The notes below the pieces were generated by a model. That model was not told where the DNA came from, ran no database searches, and saw only the letters and a list, made by a program, of their open reading frames with translations. The position numbers and the translations under genes are program-made. Shown one piece after another: positions 9,280-18,283 of a DNA stretch of 64,000 bases. Origin of the DNA: CAVVKW01 sp963761705 (GTDB taxonomy: Bacteria; Verrucomicrobiota; Verrucomicrobiia; Chthoniobacterales; JAATET01); the NCBI GenBank assembly GCA_963761705.1, contig CAVXHK010000001.1, positions 744,001 to 808,000 on the forward strand. Reading direction: 5' to 3'. Numbering within the stretch: the stretch's first letter is position 1; each line of letters opens with the position of its first letter.

Positions 9280-10707
9280 TCAGACCTTGCCGCGCTGAGC
9301 TTCGAGCTGCGAGCGGATTTCCTCCATTCGCGCCGGGCTCAGGGGATAAAGTCGCAGCAAGAGAAGCGCGCAGATCCAAAAGCCCATCGGCAAGAACACG
9401 TACCATTCCAGCATGCGCTCAAGGGTTTCCGGCGGCTGGGTTTTCCCGTATTTCACGACGTCGAATCCAGTCCAGACAAGGATAAATCCAGCGAGGCCGG
9501 TCGTGATCGTAGCGGAGAGTTTGAAGATCCACGAGAAGATCGCGGAGAAGCTGCCCTCGCGGCGTTCGTGCGTGTGGAGTTCGTCGAAGTCGACGATGTC
9601 GGCCTGCATCGAAGGAATGAGCATCCACATCGCGACGCCAAACGCCGACAGGAAGACGTGAGGCAAAATCTGCAAATACGGCTGCTCCGGCGTGTAGCAG
9701 AAGTAGATCAGGATGTTCGCGACAAATCCCATCGAGAGGGTGAGAGCCAGGGCCTTCGTTTTCCCGATGCGCTCGCTGACCCAGGTCCAGAACGGGACGC
9801 TGAGCAGGCCGGGGATGAAGGTTGCGGTGGATTTCCAACCCTGAATGATTGAGGCCGTCCCGATATCCCCTTGGTTGATGTAGTAGATGTTCAGGTAAAG
9901 CCCGAGGCTGCCCACGAGGGTCGAGCCGACGGTGTTGAAGAGCACGATGCCGAGGACGAGTTGGAACGGTCGGCAAGACAGCGTCTCGCGGACGCTCTTC
10001 ATCAACGCGATCTTGGGTTGATCCTTCGCCTCGACTTTGTAGTAGCGCTCCTTGACGAAGAGGCCGGGCAGGACCGCGACGGACAGAATGATGAACCCCA
10101 TCACCCACCCCATCACGCTCATCCCCTTGGCGATATCGGGTTCGCCGGTGACCGGATCGGCGAAGGCGGGCAGCGCCGTGAGGGCCAGCATCCAGCCGCC
10201 GAGTAAGCCGACGAATTTGGAAAAAATGGTCCGCCAAGCCACGATGCGGGTCCGCTCGTAGTAGTTCGGCGTCATCTCCATCCCGAGGCTGTAGTAGGGC
10301 ATCGCCCACATCGTGAAGCAGGTGTAGAAAAGCAGCCCGACACCGATCATGTAGGCGATGAGCGCCGTCTGGCTCCAGTCCGGTGACGGCTGCCAGAGCA
10401 GCGGCATCACGAGGCCGGTGAGAATCCCGCCAACGACGATGTAGGGGCGGCGGCGACCCCAGCGAGTCCGCGTGTTGTCGGAGATGTTGCCCATGATGGG
10501 ATCCGCCAGCGCGTCCCAGAGTTGGTAGACCATGAGCACGCTGCCGATGATCGCGGGGCTAATGCCGAGGCCGATGTTGTAGACCGGCGTGAACATGTTT
10601 TTGGTCACCGAGTTCGACAACTGCTCGGTCATCCCGCCGAGTCCGTAGGCGATCTTGTGCCAGAAGGGGGCCTTGTCCTCGGGGCGGATGCGGGGGGAAT
10701 TTTCCAT
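9280..10707 (-). CDS. MFS glycoside/hexuronide:cation symporter (GPH family)
   Basis: A 475-residue membrane protein with about 12 hydrophobic segments. The N-terminal part has the GPH signature: KIAYGLGGMTEQL near residue 20 and WDALADPIMGNISDNTRTRWGR-type loop (about 65-90). PFRLVL-like and MQADIVDFDELHTHERREGSF segments occur in the second half, also typical of the family. It would import glycosides or hexuronides with a cation. Its ATG overlaps the stop of the upstream beta-glucuronidase by one base (TGATG), so translation is coupled. The likely cargo is an oligosaccharide containing glucuronate or galacturonate. Confidence 0.88.
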   Translation of the reverse strand: MENSPRIRPEDKAPFWHKIAYGLGGMTEQLSNSVTKNMFTPVYNIGLGISPAIIGSVLMVYQLWDALADPIMGNISDNTRTRWGRRRPYIVVGGILTGLVMPLLWQPSPDWSQTALIAYMIGVGLLFYTCFTMWAMPYYSLGMEMTPNYYERTRIVAWRTIFSKFVGLLGGWMLALTALPAFADPVTGEPDIAKGMSVMGWVMGFIILSVAVLPGLFVKERYYKVEAKDQPKIALMKSVRETLSCRPFQLVLGIVLFNTVGSTLVGSLGLYLNIYYINQGDIGTASIIQGWKSTATFIPGLLSVPFWTWVSERIGKTKALALTLSMGFVANILIYFCYTPEQPYLQILPHVFLSAFGVAMWMLIPSMQADIVDFDELHTHERREGSFSAIFSWIFKLSATITTGLAGFILVWTGFDVVKYGKTQPPETLERMLEWYVFLPMGFWICALLLLRLYPLSPARMEEIRSQLEAQRGKV

Positions 10708-12380
10708 CAGGATTTTGCGCGTTGAAAGTATTCGCGAACGACGGCGCAGGCGGCTTTGGGTCGACGATATTCGTCGAACGTTCCCTTGTTGTTGTAGCCG
10801 CGGGGTCGGCGAATGAGTTGCTCGTTGCGGTCGACGCGGGCGTCGGAGAAATGCCAGATCGCCAACCCGGCAATGGCGGGATTACGGACGGCCTCTTCGC
10901 AAAAGACGCGCAGGTATTCGGCCTGATACTCCTCGGTGAAAAATCCGTTCATCGGATCGTGCCAGCCCGGGAGCGCCTCGGCACCGGTCTCGCTGATGAC
11001 GTAGGGTTTGTCGAACCGCCCGACGTGATCGAGGCATTCTTGGACCCGGGGGAGGATGAGGCTGAGCGGATCGGGGTGCTCCTCCGTGTCGTACCAACCC
11101 GGATAGAGGTTATTGTTGATGATGTCGACCTGATCGTAAAAGAGGTCGTCGAGCGGGAACATGCTGGCGCAGGCAACGAGCCGATCGGGATCACGCTCGC
11201 GAAGCCGCGCGACGGATTCTTCAAAAATCGGGCGGGTGAACTCCTCGTTGGTCCCGGCTTCATTGAGAAAGCCCCAGATGATGACGCATGGATGATTGAT
11301 GCTGGCGTCGAGCATTTCATCGAGCATCGCGAGGTGGGCGGAGCGGAAGTGCGGGTCGGTGAGCTGGCGCTCCCGTTGCCCCCAGCCGAGTCCTTCTTCC
11401 CAGACCAGAAGCCCGAGCTCATCGCAGAGATCGAGGAAGCGTTGGTCCTGCGGGTAATGGCTGCCACGAACGAAATTGCAGCCGAGGTCCTTGAGGAGGT
11501 GGATGTCGATGAGGTGCTGCGCCGGCGAAACCGACGAGCCGGTATCGGGGTGGAATTCGTGTCGGTTGTAGCCGAGGAGCTTGATCGGCTGATCGTTGAG
11601 CAATATCTCGCGACCCGCGGTGCGGATCGAGCGCAGGCCGAAGCGGACGATGATATCGTCGTCGCCGACGCCGATGGTGAGCGTGTGGAGGTGCGGCGAA
11701 TCCGGTGACCAGGGACGGGCGTTGGGAACGGTCAGCGAGAGCTTGAACTCGGACCCGGAAACTTCGTTAGCGACGGGTGCGCTGTCGTCGACGCTGGTGG
11801 TGACCTCGGTCGCGGGACCAGAGAGCTGAACCGCGACCGTGATTGTGCCGGTGGCGACGTCTTCAACCCGGACATGAGCACTGCGCAGGTGGGTCTCGGG
11901 GACCTCGTGCAGCCACGCGGAGCGCGTGATGCCGCCCCATTGGTAAAAGTCGAAGAACTGCTCGTGCAGCGGCGTCCGCCGCCAGTCGAAGCGGTTGTCG
12001 ACGACCACGGTGATCTCGGTGGTGGCCTGATCGCCCGGTCCGGCATCGCACCAAAATCCGGTGTAGCCACAGGCGTGATCGGTGAGCGCCACGCCGTCGA
12101 CGTAGACGCGGCACCAGAGACTAACCGCTTCGAAGTGCAGCAGGCGGCGGCAACCGGGAGTGGAGGGGATGGACCGACGGTAGACGGCTACCCCACGTTG
12201 ACCGATTAATTTTGGAAAGGCATCGAAGGCTGCCGGAACCAACATCCGATCCGGACATTCGACGGACGCCAGGTCGGGTAACTCGGAGTCGACGTCACCG
12301 AGAAAGGCGAAATCCCAACTCCCATAGAGAGAGTGAACGACTCGGCGGTGATGCCGGGGAAAGGGTTTGTTGGCGATCAT
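10707..12380 (-). CDS. Beta-glucuronidase-like GH2 glycosidase
   Basis: A 557-residue GH2 enzyme with N-terminal jelly roll, Ig-like and TIM-barrel domains, and no signal peptide. Numbered from the ATG at 12380, the acid/base is E374 (GFLNEAG) and the nucleophile E464 (YVISETGAE). Near the C-terminus, YNNKGTFDEYRRPKAA contains the N-x-K motif (N530, K532) that in beta-glucuronidases binds the sugar carboxylate, which strongly favours a glucuronidase over a galactosidase. A GTG 13 codons upstream (12419) would also be in frame, but the inner ATG places the conserved promoter element at 12421-12453 upstream of the start, as at its other five sites. First gene of the operon with the symporter, epimerase and lacZ. 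Confidence 0.88.
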   Translation of the reverse strand: MIANKPFPRHHRRVVHSLYGSWDFAFLGDVDSELPDLASVECPDRMLVPAAFDAFPKLIGQRGVAVYRRSIPSTPGCRRLLHFEAVSLWCRVYVDGVALTDHACGYTGFWCDAGPGDQATTEITVVVDNRFDWRRTPLHEQFFDFYQWGGITRSAWLHEVPETHLRSAHVRVEDVATGTITVAVQLSGPATEVTTSVDDSAPVANEVSGSEFKLSLTVPNARPWSPDSPHLHTLTIGVGDDDIIVRFGLRSIRTAGREILLNDQPIKLLGYNRHEFHPDTGSSVSPAQHLIDIHLLKDLGCNFVRGSHYPQDQRFLDLCDELGLLVWEEGLGWGQRERQLTDPHFRSAHLAMLDEMLDASINHPCVIIWGFLNEAGTNEEFTRPIFEESVARLRERDPDRLVACASMFPLDDLFYDQVDIINNNLYPGWYDTEEHPDPLSLILPRVQECLDHVGRFDKPYVISETGAEALPGWHDPMNGFFTEEYQAEYLRVFCEEAVRNPAIAGLAIWHFSDARVDRNEQLIRRPRGYNNKGTFDEYRRPKAACAVVREYFQRAKS

Positions 12381-12420
12381 GGGAGAGAGGAGAAAAAAGA
12401 CTTTAGTGGGACGCTTCACG

Positions 12421-12453
12421 ATCCCAATCCACGGAGAGGTTTACGTTAAGTGG
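12421..12453 (-). promoter_or_regulatory. Bipartite TTAACGT element, site 1 (beta-glucuronidase operon)
   Basis: On the minus strand CACTTAACGTAAACC contains the TTAACG hexamer (12444-12449); 17 bases later comes TGGGAT (12421-12426). The core lies about 60 bases before the ATG of the beta-glucuronidase gene and overlaps the stop codon of the oligogalacturonide lyase gene. The same arrangement occurs at five other loci in the window. It could be a promoter with an overlapping LacI-type operator. Confidence 0.55.
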
Positions 12454-13558
12454 ACGCGGCGAGCAGCTCGGTTGTGACGGTAAGAGCGACGTCGAGGCGG
12501 CCGCGGACGGTCGTGGTGTAGGCAATGTATTCCTCACCGAGAACGAAGCGCGGGTGCGGGTCGATGTGGTATTTCGAGCCGACATCGCCGATCAGCTCGG
12601 GATTGCGGGCGATCTCAATCTCTCGGCCGGTGGTGAGATTTTTGAAGGTCACCCGCGATTCGCAGCCGCGGAAAAACTTCCCGTGGCGGTCCCCGACGAG
12701 CAGCGTGTCGTCGGTGTTGGCGTGCGTGTGCCACGTGCCCTCGGGCCAGATGAGTTTGCGCTGGCGAGTCTCGAGGTCGACGCGAAACGTGCCGTCGCCG
12801 TCGATGGCGTAGATCGCGCGCCCGTCGGCGCTCCACCATTCGTGGGTGCAGACGGTCGGCGTCGGCAGGACGGGGCGCGGTGACCCGCCGCGGCGCAGGG
12901 TCCACATGCGGTCGTCGCACGGGATCCGGCGACCGGTGATCGGATCGACGTGAATTTCCTGCGAGAAGAGAACGAGGTCGGGATCGGTGGGGTGAAATTG
13001 CGCGTGGTCCCAGGTGCCGTCGAGTTCCGCCCAGCAATCGAAGGCCCCGGTGGCAATGCTCATCGTACCGACGTAGGTCTTCGCCGGCGTGCGGAGGTCG
13101 ATGAAGAATTCCCGCCCGTCCGCCGAGCGCGAGAGGTGCGTCGCGGTGCAGGTGACGTCGCGCCAGCCAATGAGATCCTTCGGAACTTCGCCGATCTTTT
13201 CTGCGCGGTCGTCGTGCTGCGGTCCGCGTTTCCAGATGGCACGTCCCGTTCCCCAGTGGGCCTCGCCGGTTTCCGGATCGACCCAGGGTGAGGCGTGGGA
13301 GAATTGCGTCTCGGGGAAGTGACGGACTTCGCTGGTTTCAAAATCAATCACGCCGAGGGTGCGCCCGGCGTTCGCGTCACCCGACGGCGGGAAGCTGCAG
13401 TAGAACCAGAGATACCGCTGGTCATGGGTCGAGCCATCGTTGACGTAGTAGAATGTCTGTTGCTGCGGGGCGACGCGATGATCGAGCAGGTAGCTCACGA
13501 CGCCGGTTTCGGGATGAACGTGGGCTTGGAAGAGCGGAGACTGGGAGATCGGATTCAT
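12446..13558 (-). CDS. Oligogalacturonide lyase (PL22 family)
   Basis: A 370-residue protein without signal peptide, starting at the ATG at 13558 (MNPISQSPLF). The repeated strands suggest a seven-bladed beta-propeller. Family segments are TFYYVNDGSTHDQRYLWFYC near residue 32, WDHAQFHPTDPDLVLFSQE near 193, CTHEWWSADG near 252, and SKYHIDPHPRF near 333; histidines in such segments bind Mn2+ in characterised PL22 enzymes. It should split short oligogalacturonides by beta-elimination in the cytoplasm, feeding unsaturated uronates to catabolism. The ATG faces the divergent LacI gene 60 bases away, which probably controls it. Confidence 0.85.
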   Translation of the reverse strand: MNPISQSPLFQAHVHPETGVVSYLLDHRVAPQQQTFYYVNDGSTHDQRYLWFYCSFPPSGDANAGRTLGVIDFETSEVRHFPETQFSHASPWVDPETGEAHWGTGRAIWKRGPQHDDRAEKIGEVPKDLIGWRDVTCTATHLSRSADGREFFIDLRTPAKTYVGTMSIATGAFDCWAELDGTWDHAQFHPTDPDLVLFSQEIHVDPITGRRIPCDDRMWTLRRGGSPRPVLPTPTVCTHEWWSADGRAIYAIDGDGTFRVDLETRQRKLIWPEGTWHTHANTDDTLLVGDRHGKFFRGCESRVTFKNLTTGREIEIARNPELIGDVGSKYHIDPHPRFVLGEEYIAYTTTVRGRLDVALTVTTELLAAST

Positions 13559-13617
13559 CGATCGAGTGGGTTGGAGATTGAAAAAAATCGCGGCGGAGCG
13601 TTGGTTGCAGTCGCCCC

Positions 13618-14733
13618 ATGAACAACCGTCGAGTGACTTTGCGTGAGATTGCGGAGCGAGCAAAATTGTCCCGCGCGGCGGTTTCGTTCGCGCTGCGTAA
13701 GCATCCGCGGATTCCGCAGGCCACCATCGACCGGGTGCAAAAAATCGCGCGCGAACTTGGCTACTCGCCCGACCCCGAGGTCGTGAAATTGATGGCCCAC
13801 GTCCGCAGCAAGCAGTCTGCGCCCTACCGGGCGACCATCGCCTGGCTCACGGCCTGGCCGACCGAGGACGGGTGGCACCCCTACCGAAAAAATCTGCGCA
13901 TCTTCGACGGAGCTCGTCGGCGGGCCGAACACCTCGGCTACGTCCTCGAACCGTTCTGGCTGCGGGCGGCCGGAATGACCGCCGCGCGCGCCACCACCAT
14001 TCTGCAGGCGCGCGGGGTGGACGCCGCGATCGTGGCACCGCTGCCCGATGGCATCAACACGCTCGATTTCACGTGGTCCGCGTTTTCCGTTGCGGCCATT
14101 GGGCATTCGCTCGAGCTGCCCGACATTCATCGCGTGGAGAGTGCCCACGCCGACAATCTCGAGTTGGCTTTGCGAAAAATTCGGGAGCGTGGGGTGAAGA
14201 AGATCGGCTTCATCGAGAGCGACGGCACCGACGCTCGCGTCGCCCACGCCTGGACGGGGGCCTTCCTCGCGGACCAACTGAACCGCCCGCCGCGCGAGCG
14301 GGTGCCGCTGCTGAAGAAGTCGCAGATTCGACAGCAGGATTTTGTCGATTGGTTTGGCCGACACTCGCCCGAGGTGATCATTTCCAACGAGTGTCCGATC
14401 ATCAAATGGCTGAACGACCTGGGCCGGGAAGTTCCCGGCGACGTGGGGCACGTGCGGCTGGATTGCGTCGCTCCTGAGTGGCTGGGCCGCAACAGGGGAC
14501 AATCCCCGGACCAGTCGATTTCGGGAATCGACCAGATGCTCGAAGAGGTTGGCGTGTCGGCCGTCGACACCGTTATCGCCCAGCTGCACGTGCGCGAGAC
14601 CGGCATCCCGGCGCACCCGCGAATGTCGCTGGTGAAGGGCCAGTGGCTTGACCTCGATACCTTCGGCGCGAAGCCACCGCGCCGAAAACCGAAACGAAAA
14701 TTGCCCGCGAAACGTCATGACAAACCAACCTGA
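13618..14733 (+). CDS. LacI-family transcriptional regulator (copy 1)
   Basis: A 371-residue protein with the LacI helix-turn-helix at residues 6-30 (VTLREIAERAKLSRAAVSFA) and hinge segment, then a periplasmic-binding-like effector domain with IGFIESDGTD near residue 202 and VIISNECPIIKWL near 258. The C-terminal tail is strongly basic. It is divergent from the oligogalacturonide lyase gene and presumably responds to a uronate-type sugar. It is closely related along its length to the LacI protein at 32040-33143, including an identical LSRAAVS recognition-helix start. Its 3' end overlaps the convergent pyruvyltransferase gene by 19 bases. Confidence 0.92.
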   Translation: MNNRRVTLREIAERAKLSRAAVSFALRKHPRIPQATIDRVQKIARELGYSPDPEVVKLMAHVRSKQSAPYRATIAWLTAWPTEDGWHPYRKNLRIFDGARRRAEHLGYVLEPFWLRAAGMTAARATTILQARGVDAAIVAPLPDGINTLDFTWSAFSVAAIGHSLELPDIHRVESAHADNLELALRKIRERGVKKIGFIESDGTDARVAHAWTGAFLADQLNRPPRERVPLLKKSQIRQQDFVDWFGRHSPEVIISNECPIIKWLNDLGREVPGDVGHVRLDCVAPEWLGRNRGQSPDQSISGIDQMLEEVGVSAVDTVIAQLHVRETGIPAHPRMSLVKGQWLDLDTFGAKPPRRKPKRKLPAKRHDKPT

Positions 14734-15881
14734 CGGCGCAATTCACCCATTGTCTCGTGATGCCGGGCCTCGACGAGTGCTTGCGCCCGCGATGCGGCGA
14801 CCCGGGCCGCGGGGAGATCTTGCGCCCAGTCGGTGACATACCCGGGAAAACGCTCCCGGTCCTCCGCCAAGTCGAAATCGAAGAGCCAATCGCCCAAACC
14901 GATATCCCGCCACATGGAGCCCTTGCTCGTCTGCTCGTCCCACCGCACCACGATGGCGGGAATCCCGGCACCGACGCACAAGATCGGACTGTGCATCTCG
15001 TTGCCGAAGAGCCCCGCGCTCCGCCGGTAGGTCGAGAGCGCTTCGTCGGTAAGCCAGAACTTCTCCCGCCAGACGACCCGCTCGCGCATGTCGGCGGGGA
15101 GAGGTTCGTAGAGCATCTCGCGGGAAGCTTCCATTTGCGTTCGGTCCTCCGGGCAGAGGAGAATTTTCAATTGCGTGGAGCGCACGATTCCGCAGATCGC
15201 TTCGCGCAGCGGGGCGTGGTCCTGTTCCTTGAGGGCGTTGTTGCGGGCCTCCTTCGCGAGATCGGGTTCGCGGTTTTTCTTGGGAATCATCCAGTGCGGC
15301 GTGTGGCGGTAGCGGGCAATGCAGCAGAGAAATCTTCCATCCTCCAGGTCGCTCGCGCGGAGAAAACCCTCCGCCGCGCCGTCATCGGCCAGATCCACGG
15401 CGAAAGCGGCGTCGGGCGCGAATTCCATCAGCGGACACGTCACGCCGAAGTCGCTGGCCAACTTCAGCGAAACTGAGTCGCGGAAATACACGAATCGCGC
15501 CGCTTCGAGGAGAGCCTTCACCGAGTCGGTGAGCCGGACCGCTGGCATCGTAATCCCGTAAATGCCGTAGGGCTTTTCCGTTTCCGCCCGCCACCGGGCG
15601 ACGGACCCCTCGCCGACCAGATACGGCCCGGAGCCGTGCAACAGGAAATCGCACTCCGCGAACGCGGTGAGGATTTCCGCCTCGGTCTGAACGATTGGCA
15701 CGTTGGGGAAACGGCGGCGGAGCATTGCCTCCACGCCGTGACTGACGTCACTCGGCCACAGGCGGATCGTGGCTTCCGGAAGATGACGCTCGAGCAGCGC
15801 GAGCAGGCCCGGCGAGTGGGCGATATCGCCGATGTTGAGCGTCTGCCAGGACGATCGGACCAGAATCGTGGGCGGTTTCAA
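14715..15881 (-). CDS. Polysaccharide pyruvyl transferase family protein
   Basis: A 388-residue protein starting at a TTG (15881) that overlaps the stop of the FAD oxidoreductase as TTGA, so the two are translationally coupled; the frame stays open much further upstream, but only as a shadow of that gene. Typical features are the N-terminal SSWQTLNIGDIAHSPGLL (glycine-rich), LLHGSGPYLVGEG near residue 80, and GLFGNEMHSPILCVGAGIPA near 305, which matches the family's RxHxxILA-type region. Members attach pyruvate ketals to polysaccharides or belong to related transferases. The N-terminal loop suggests a GT-B-like fold. Substrate unknown. Confidence 0.8.
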   Translation of the reverse strand: MKPPTILVRSSWQTLNIGDIAHSPGLLALLERHLPEATIRLWPSDVSHGVEAMLRRRFPNVPIVQTEAEILTAFAECDFLLHGSGPYLVGEGSVARWRAETEKPYGIYGITMPAVRLTDSVKALLEAARFVYFRDSVSLKLASDFGVTCPLMEFAPDAAFAVDLADDGAAEGFLRASDLEDGRFLCCIARYRHTPHWMIPKKNREPDLAKEARNNALKEQDHAPLREAICGIVRSTQLKILLCPEDRTQMEASREMLYEPLPADMRERVVWREKFWLTDEALSTYRRSAGLFGNEMHSPILCVGAGIPAIVVRWDEQTSKGSMWRDIGLGDWLFDFDLAEDRERFPGYVTDWAQDLPAARVAASRAQALVEARHHETMGELRRQVGLS

Positions 15882-17242
15882 CCCTCGTTCCTCGGCTCGA
15901 CGAACTGCCCTCGAACCCGGAGCACCGCACGGATCTCGCGTGCGTCGATCCGACGGGAATCGCCCTCCGCCCGAGTCGCCGCGAGCGCCGCCGCGACGCC
16001 CGCCGCCTGACCGATGGCGCTGAGTGGAGCCATCACGCGGTAGGCGGAGTGCGCCTCGTGACTGCCGCTGATGCAACGCGACCCGAGCAGCAGATTGTCG
16101 AATCCCCGCGCCCGCAGGCTCCGGTAGGGAATGTGAAAATACCCCGGCGGCGCGATGTGTTCCATCCGGGTTCCAGCCCCGGCCGGGTCGTGAATGTCCA
16201 GGTGGTAAGCGCAAGCGGCAACCATGTCGGGAAATTTCCGGGCCGAGAGACAATCCTCGGCGGTGAGCACGTAGTCGCCGATCACGCGGCGGCCCTCCCG
16301 GACGCCGAGGCGCGTCGCGACGAAGTTCATTGTCGCGTTGGTGAACGCCGGGTGATTGCGGATTGATTCGAAAAACTCCGTCGCCTGTCGCCGCCCCTCG
16401 GCCATCGCTGCCTCCATCGACGAAGCGTTCGTGGGATCGGCACCGAGCACGCGAGTTTGATTGAAGAGCAGGGCCCGACCGTCGGGGTAGGGAAAGCAGA
16501 GAACGTTGTCGCGCGGGTTCGTGGTCCCTCCGTTTTTCTTGAGGTTGAGGTAGAGCGGGAGCAATTCGGCGCGCAGGGAACGGATTCCAGCCCATGAACC
16601 GATGTCGGGGTCGCTGAGCTGATCAAGATCCACGCCGGTGACCTTGAAGGTAAAAGTCGCCGGCTGCATCTGCCCGTCGGCTTTGCGCCCAAGCTCCGTT
16701 TCCGCGCCGGCCAGAGCGGAGAGATTGCCGTCGGCCGTGGAGTCAACGAAGACCCCCGCTCCGACGCGTCGTCCGTCGGACAATTCCACCGACTGCACGC
16801 GGGGGCCGGATCGGTCGACTGCGGTGACGGCGGTATTCGTGAGAACCGCCAGATTCGCTTCCGCGGCGAGAAGTTCGCGGTAGCGGCGGGCCAACTCGAC
16901 TTCGTCGTAAGTCGGGACCCGGTCCCACGGCGCGCCGCCGTTCTCGGGATAGACGTCGGGAAAAAGTTCGGCGTGCAGGCCGCGATTGATCGGCTCTCGG
17001 TCGTCGTCCCAGAATCGACAGACCAGCGACACGGGCGAATGGACCCCGGTGCCGCCGATCTGCGCCGCGGCCTCGACGAGCAGCACCCGCGCTCCGGCTC
17101 GAGCCGCTCCGATGGCCGCGCAGATCCCGCCCACGCCGGCTCCGGCCACCAGGACGTCCGGGTCGGAAAGAGGGGCGTCGTCGGTCGCGTTCACGTCGGT
17201 CCATTTTGCGGCTCGGCTCGTCGAATGCAACGGAGTCTCCAT
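15878..17242 (-). CDS. FAD-dependent oxidoreductase (FAD_oxidored family)
   Basis: About 454 residues from the ATG at 17242 (METPLHSTSR); an upstream in-frame start at 17278 is less likely. The Rossmann dinucleotide-binding motif is VLVAGAGVGGICAAIGAARA near residue 30. Further family marks are IGGTGVHSPVS after the glycine loop, GVFVDSTADGNLSALAG near residue 165, and YFHIPYRSLRARGFDNLLLG and CISGSHEAHSAYRVM in the C-terminal third. Proteins of this type in Verrucomicrobiota and Planctomycetota commonly sit in carbohydrate gene clusters, where the substrate is unknown. No export signal is seen. It is coupled to the pyruvyltransferase downstream. Confidence 0.85.
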   Translation of the reverse strand: METPLHSTSRAAKWTDVNATDDAPLSDPDVLVAGAGVGGICAAIGAARAGARVLLVEAAAQIGGTGVHSPVSLVCRFWDDDREPINRGLHAELFPDVYPENGGAPWDRVPTYDEVELARRYRELLAAEANLAVLTNTAVTAVDRSGPRVQSVELSDGRRVGAGVFVDSTADGNLSALAGAETELGRKADGQMQPATFTFKVTGVDLDQLSDPDIGSWAGIRSLRAELLPLYLNLKKNGGTTNPRDNVLCFPYPDGRALLFNQTRVLGADPTNASSMEAAMAEGRRQATEFFESIRNHPAFTNATMNFVATRLGVREGRRVIGDYVLTAEDCLSARKFPDMVAACAYHLDIHDPAGAGTRMEHIAPPGYFHIPYRSLRARGFDNLLLGSRCISGSHEAHSAYRVMAPLSAIGQAAGVAAALAATRAEGDSRRIDAREIRAVLRVRGQFVEPRNEG

Positions 17243-17469
17243 GTCAGTCGCGGGTGAAAAGCTATTGATTCTGAACAAATCGGAGACGCCGTTCCACTTG
17301 TTGGGCGGGGTCTGCGTGTTCGAAATACGTATCTTTATGCTCGATCCAGGCGACCGCCTTCGGTTGCCCGTTCCCGCGACCGGACCTAACCTGTAACCAA
17401 TCCGACAGCAGGGTTTCTACCGTTGTCGCACCATCCAACCCACAGAAACACCCCTCCCTAAAATTCCCT

Positions 17470-18186
17470 ATGAAAGCACCAAAAGTTCTTCTTACCCTAG
17501 CGGCATATAGCTTCTCGTCCCTCAACGCAGCAACGCTGATTTCCGACATCACAACCACGACGACCGCGGGCGGAAATCTTCAGATCAATACAATCACAGC
17601 CGGCTCCATTTTTTCCGTTTTCGAACAGCCAACTTCGACGACCGTCTCAGGCGGGACCTACTTTTACCTAAGCAGCGGGACGCCTCCGGCCAATGCTGCG
17701 GGGTCGCTGCTTGATGCTAATATCGACACCGGCCTCCTGAATCCTGGAACACACCAGGTTCAGTTTGGAAGAACGCTTCTGAGCAGTGAGACCTTTGTGT
17801 GGCTCGACGGAGATCAGAGTCGTTTGGATGGCGTCACCTTCAGCTTGATTGATGCGGCTGGGATTGTAATTAGCGACCCTCTGTCTTTTCTCGACGAAGA
17901 CAACGGTGATATTTTCACTATCGGCACGGTAAACAGGCTCCCAAGCGGTAGCCCCCTTACCGGGTTCAAAGCAGGCGGTTGGGCTGTTTCCTTCAGCGAG
18001 TTCACAAATGTAGTGGGCACCGTGACCGGAATTCAAATCGCTGACGAAGCGACCGGTAGCGGCAGTATGGATCCGCTGATGATCTCCATCGCCGCCGTCC
18101 CCGAGCCTTCGACCTATGCTCTGCTCGGACTCGGACTCGCCGCCGCGGTAATCGTAGGCCGCCGTCGGCGCACTGCGCGGCAGTAA
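17470..18186 (+). CDS. PEP-CTERM sorting domain protein
   Basis: A 238-residue secreted protein: signal peptide about 1-23 (MKAPKVLLTLAAYSFSSLNA), a Thr/Ser/Gly-rich beta-type body, and a C-terminal sorting signal made of VPEPSTYALLGLGLAAA, a hydrophobic helix and RRRRTARQ. This is the canonical PEP-CTERM arrangement recognised and processed by an exosortase; no exosortase gene lies in the window. The body has no recognised domain. A strong terminator follows at 18221. Unlike two other PEP-CTERM genes here, its upstream region lacks the TTAACGT element. Confidence 0.9.
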   Translation: MKAPKVLLTLAAYSFSSLNAATLISDITTTTTAGGNLQINTITAGSIFSVFEQPTSTTVSGGTYFYLSSGTPPANAAGSLLDANIDTGLLNPGTHQVQFGRTLLSSETFVWLDGDQSRLDGVTFSLIDAAGIVISDPLSFLDEDNGDIFTIGTVNRLPSGSPLTGFKAGGWAVSFSEFTNVVGTVTGIQIADEATGSGSMDPLMISIAAVPEPSTYALLGLGLAAAVIVGRRRRTARQ

Positions 18187-18220
18187 TCCCCAATCCATTT
18201 ATCCAATGGGGATTGGCAGG

Positions 18221-18244
18221 AGCCGGGCGCGAGCCCGGCTTTTT
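18221..18244 (+). terminator. Intrinsic terminator after the PEP-CTERM gene
   Basis: AGCCGGGC (221-228 of this kilobase), loop GCGA and GCCCGGCT form a perfect 8-bp GC-rich stem followed by TTTT. It lies 35 bases after the PEP-CTERM stop codon and before the AraC gene. Confidence 0.85.
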
Positions 18245-18283
18245 GCTGCCGCCATCGCGGGCGTTTCCGGGCTAGACTGATTC

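Noticed and set aside
15882..16595. An N-terminal extension of the pyruvyltransferase to residue 626
   Set aside because: The upstream part is a frame-shifted shadow of the FAD oxidoreductase; the TTG overlap at 15881 and the family-like start decide the start.
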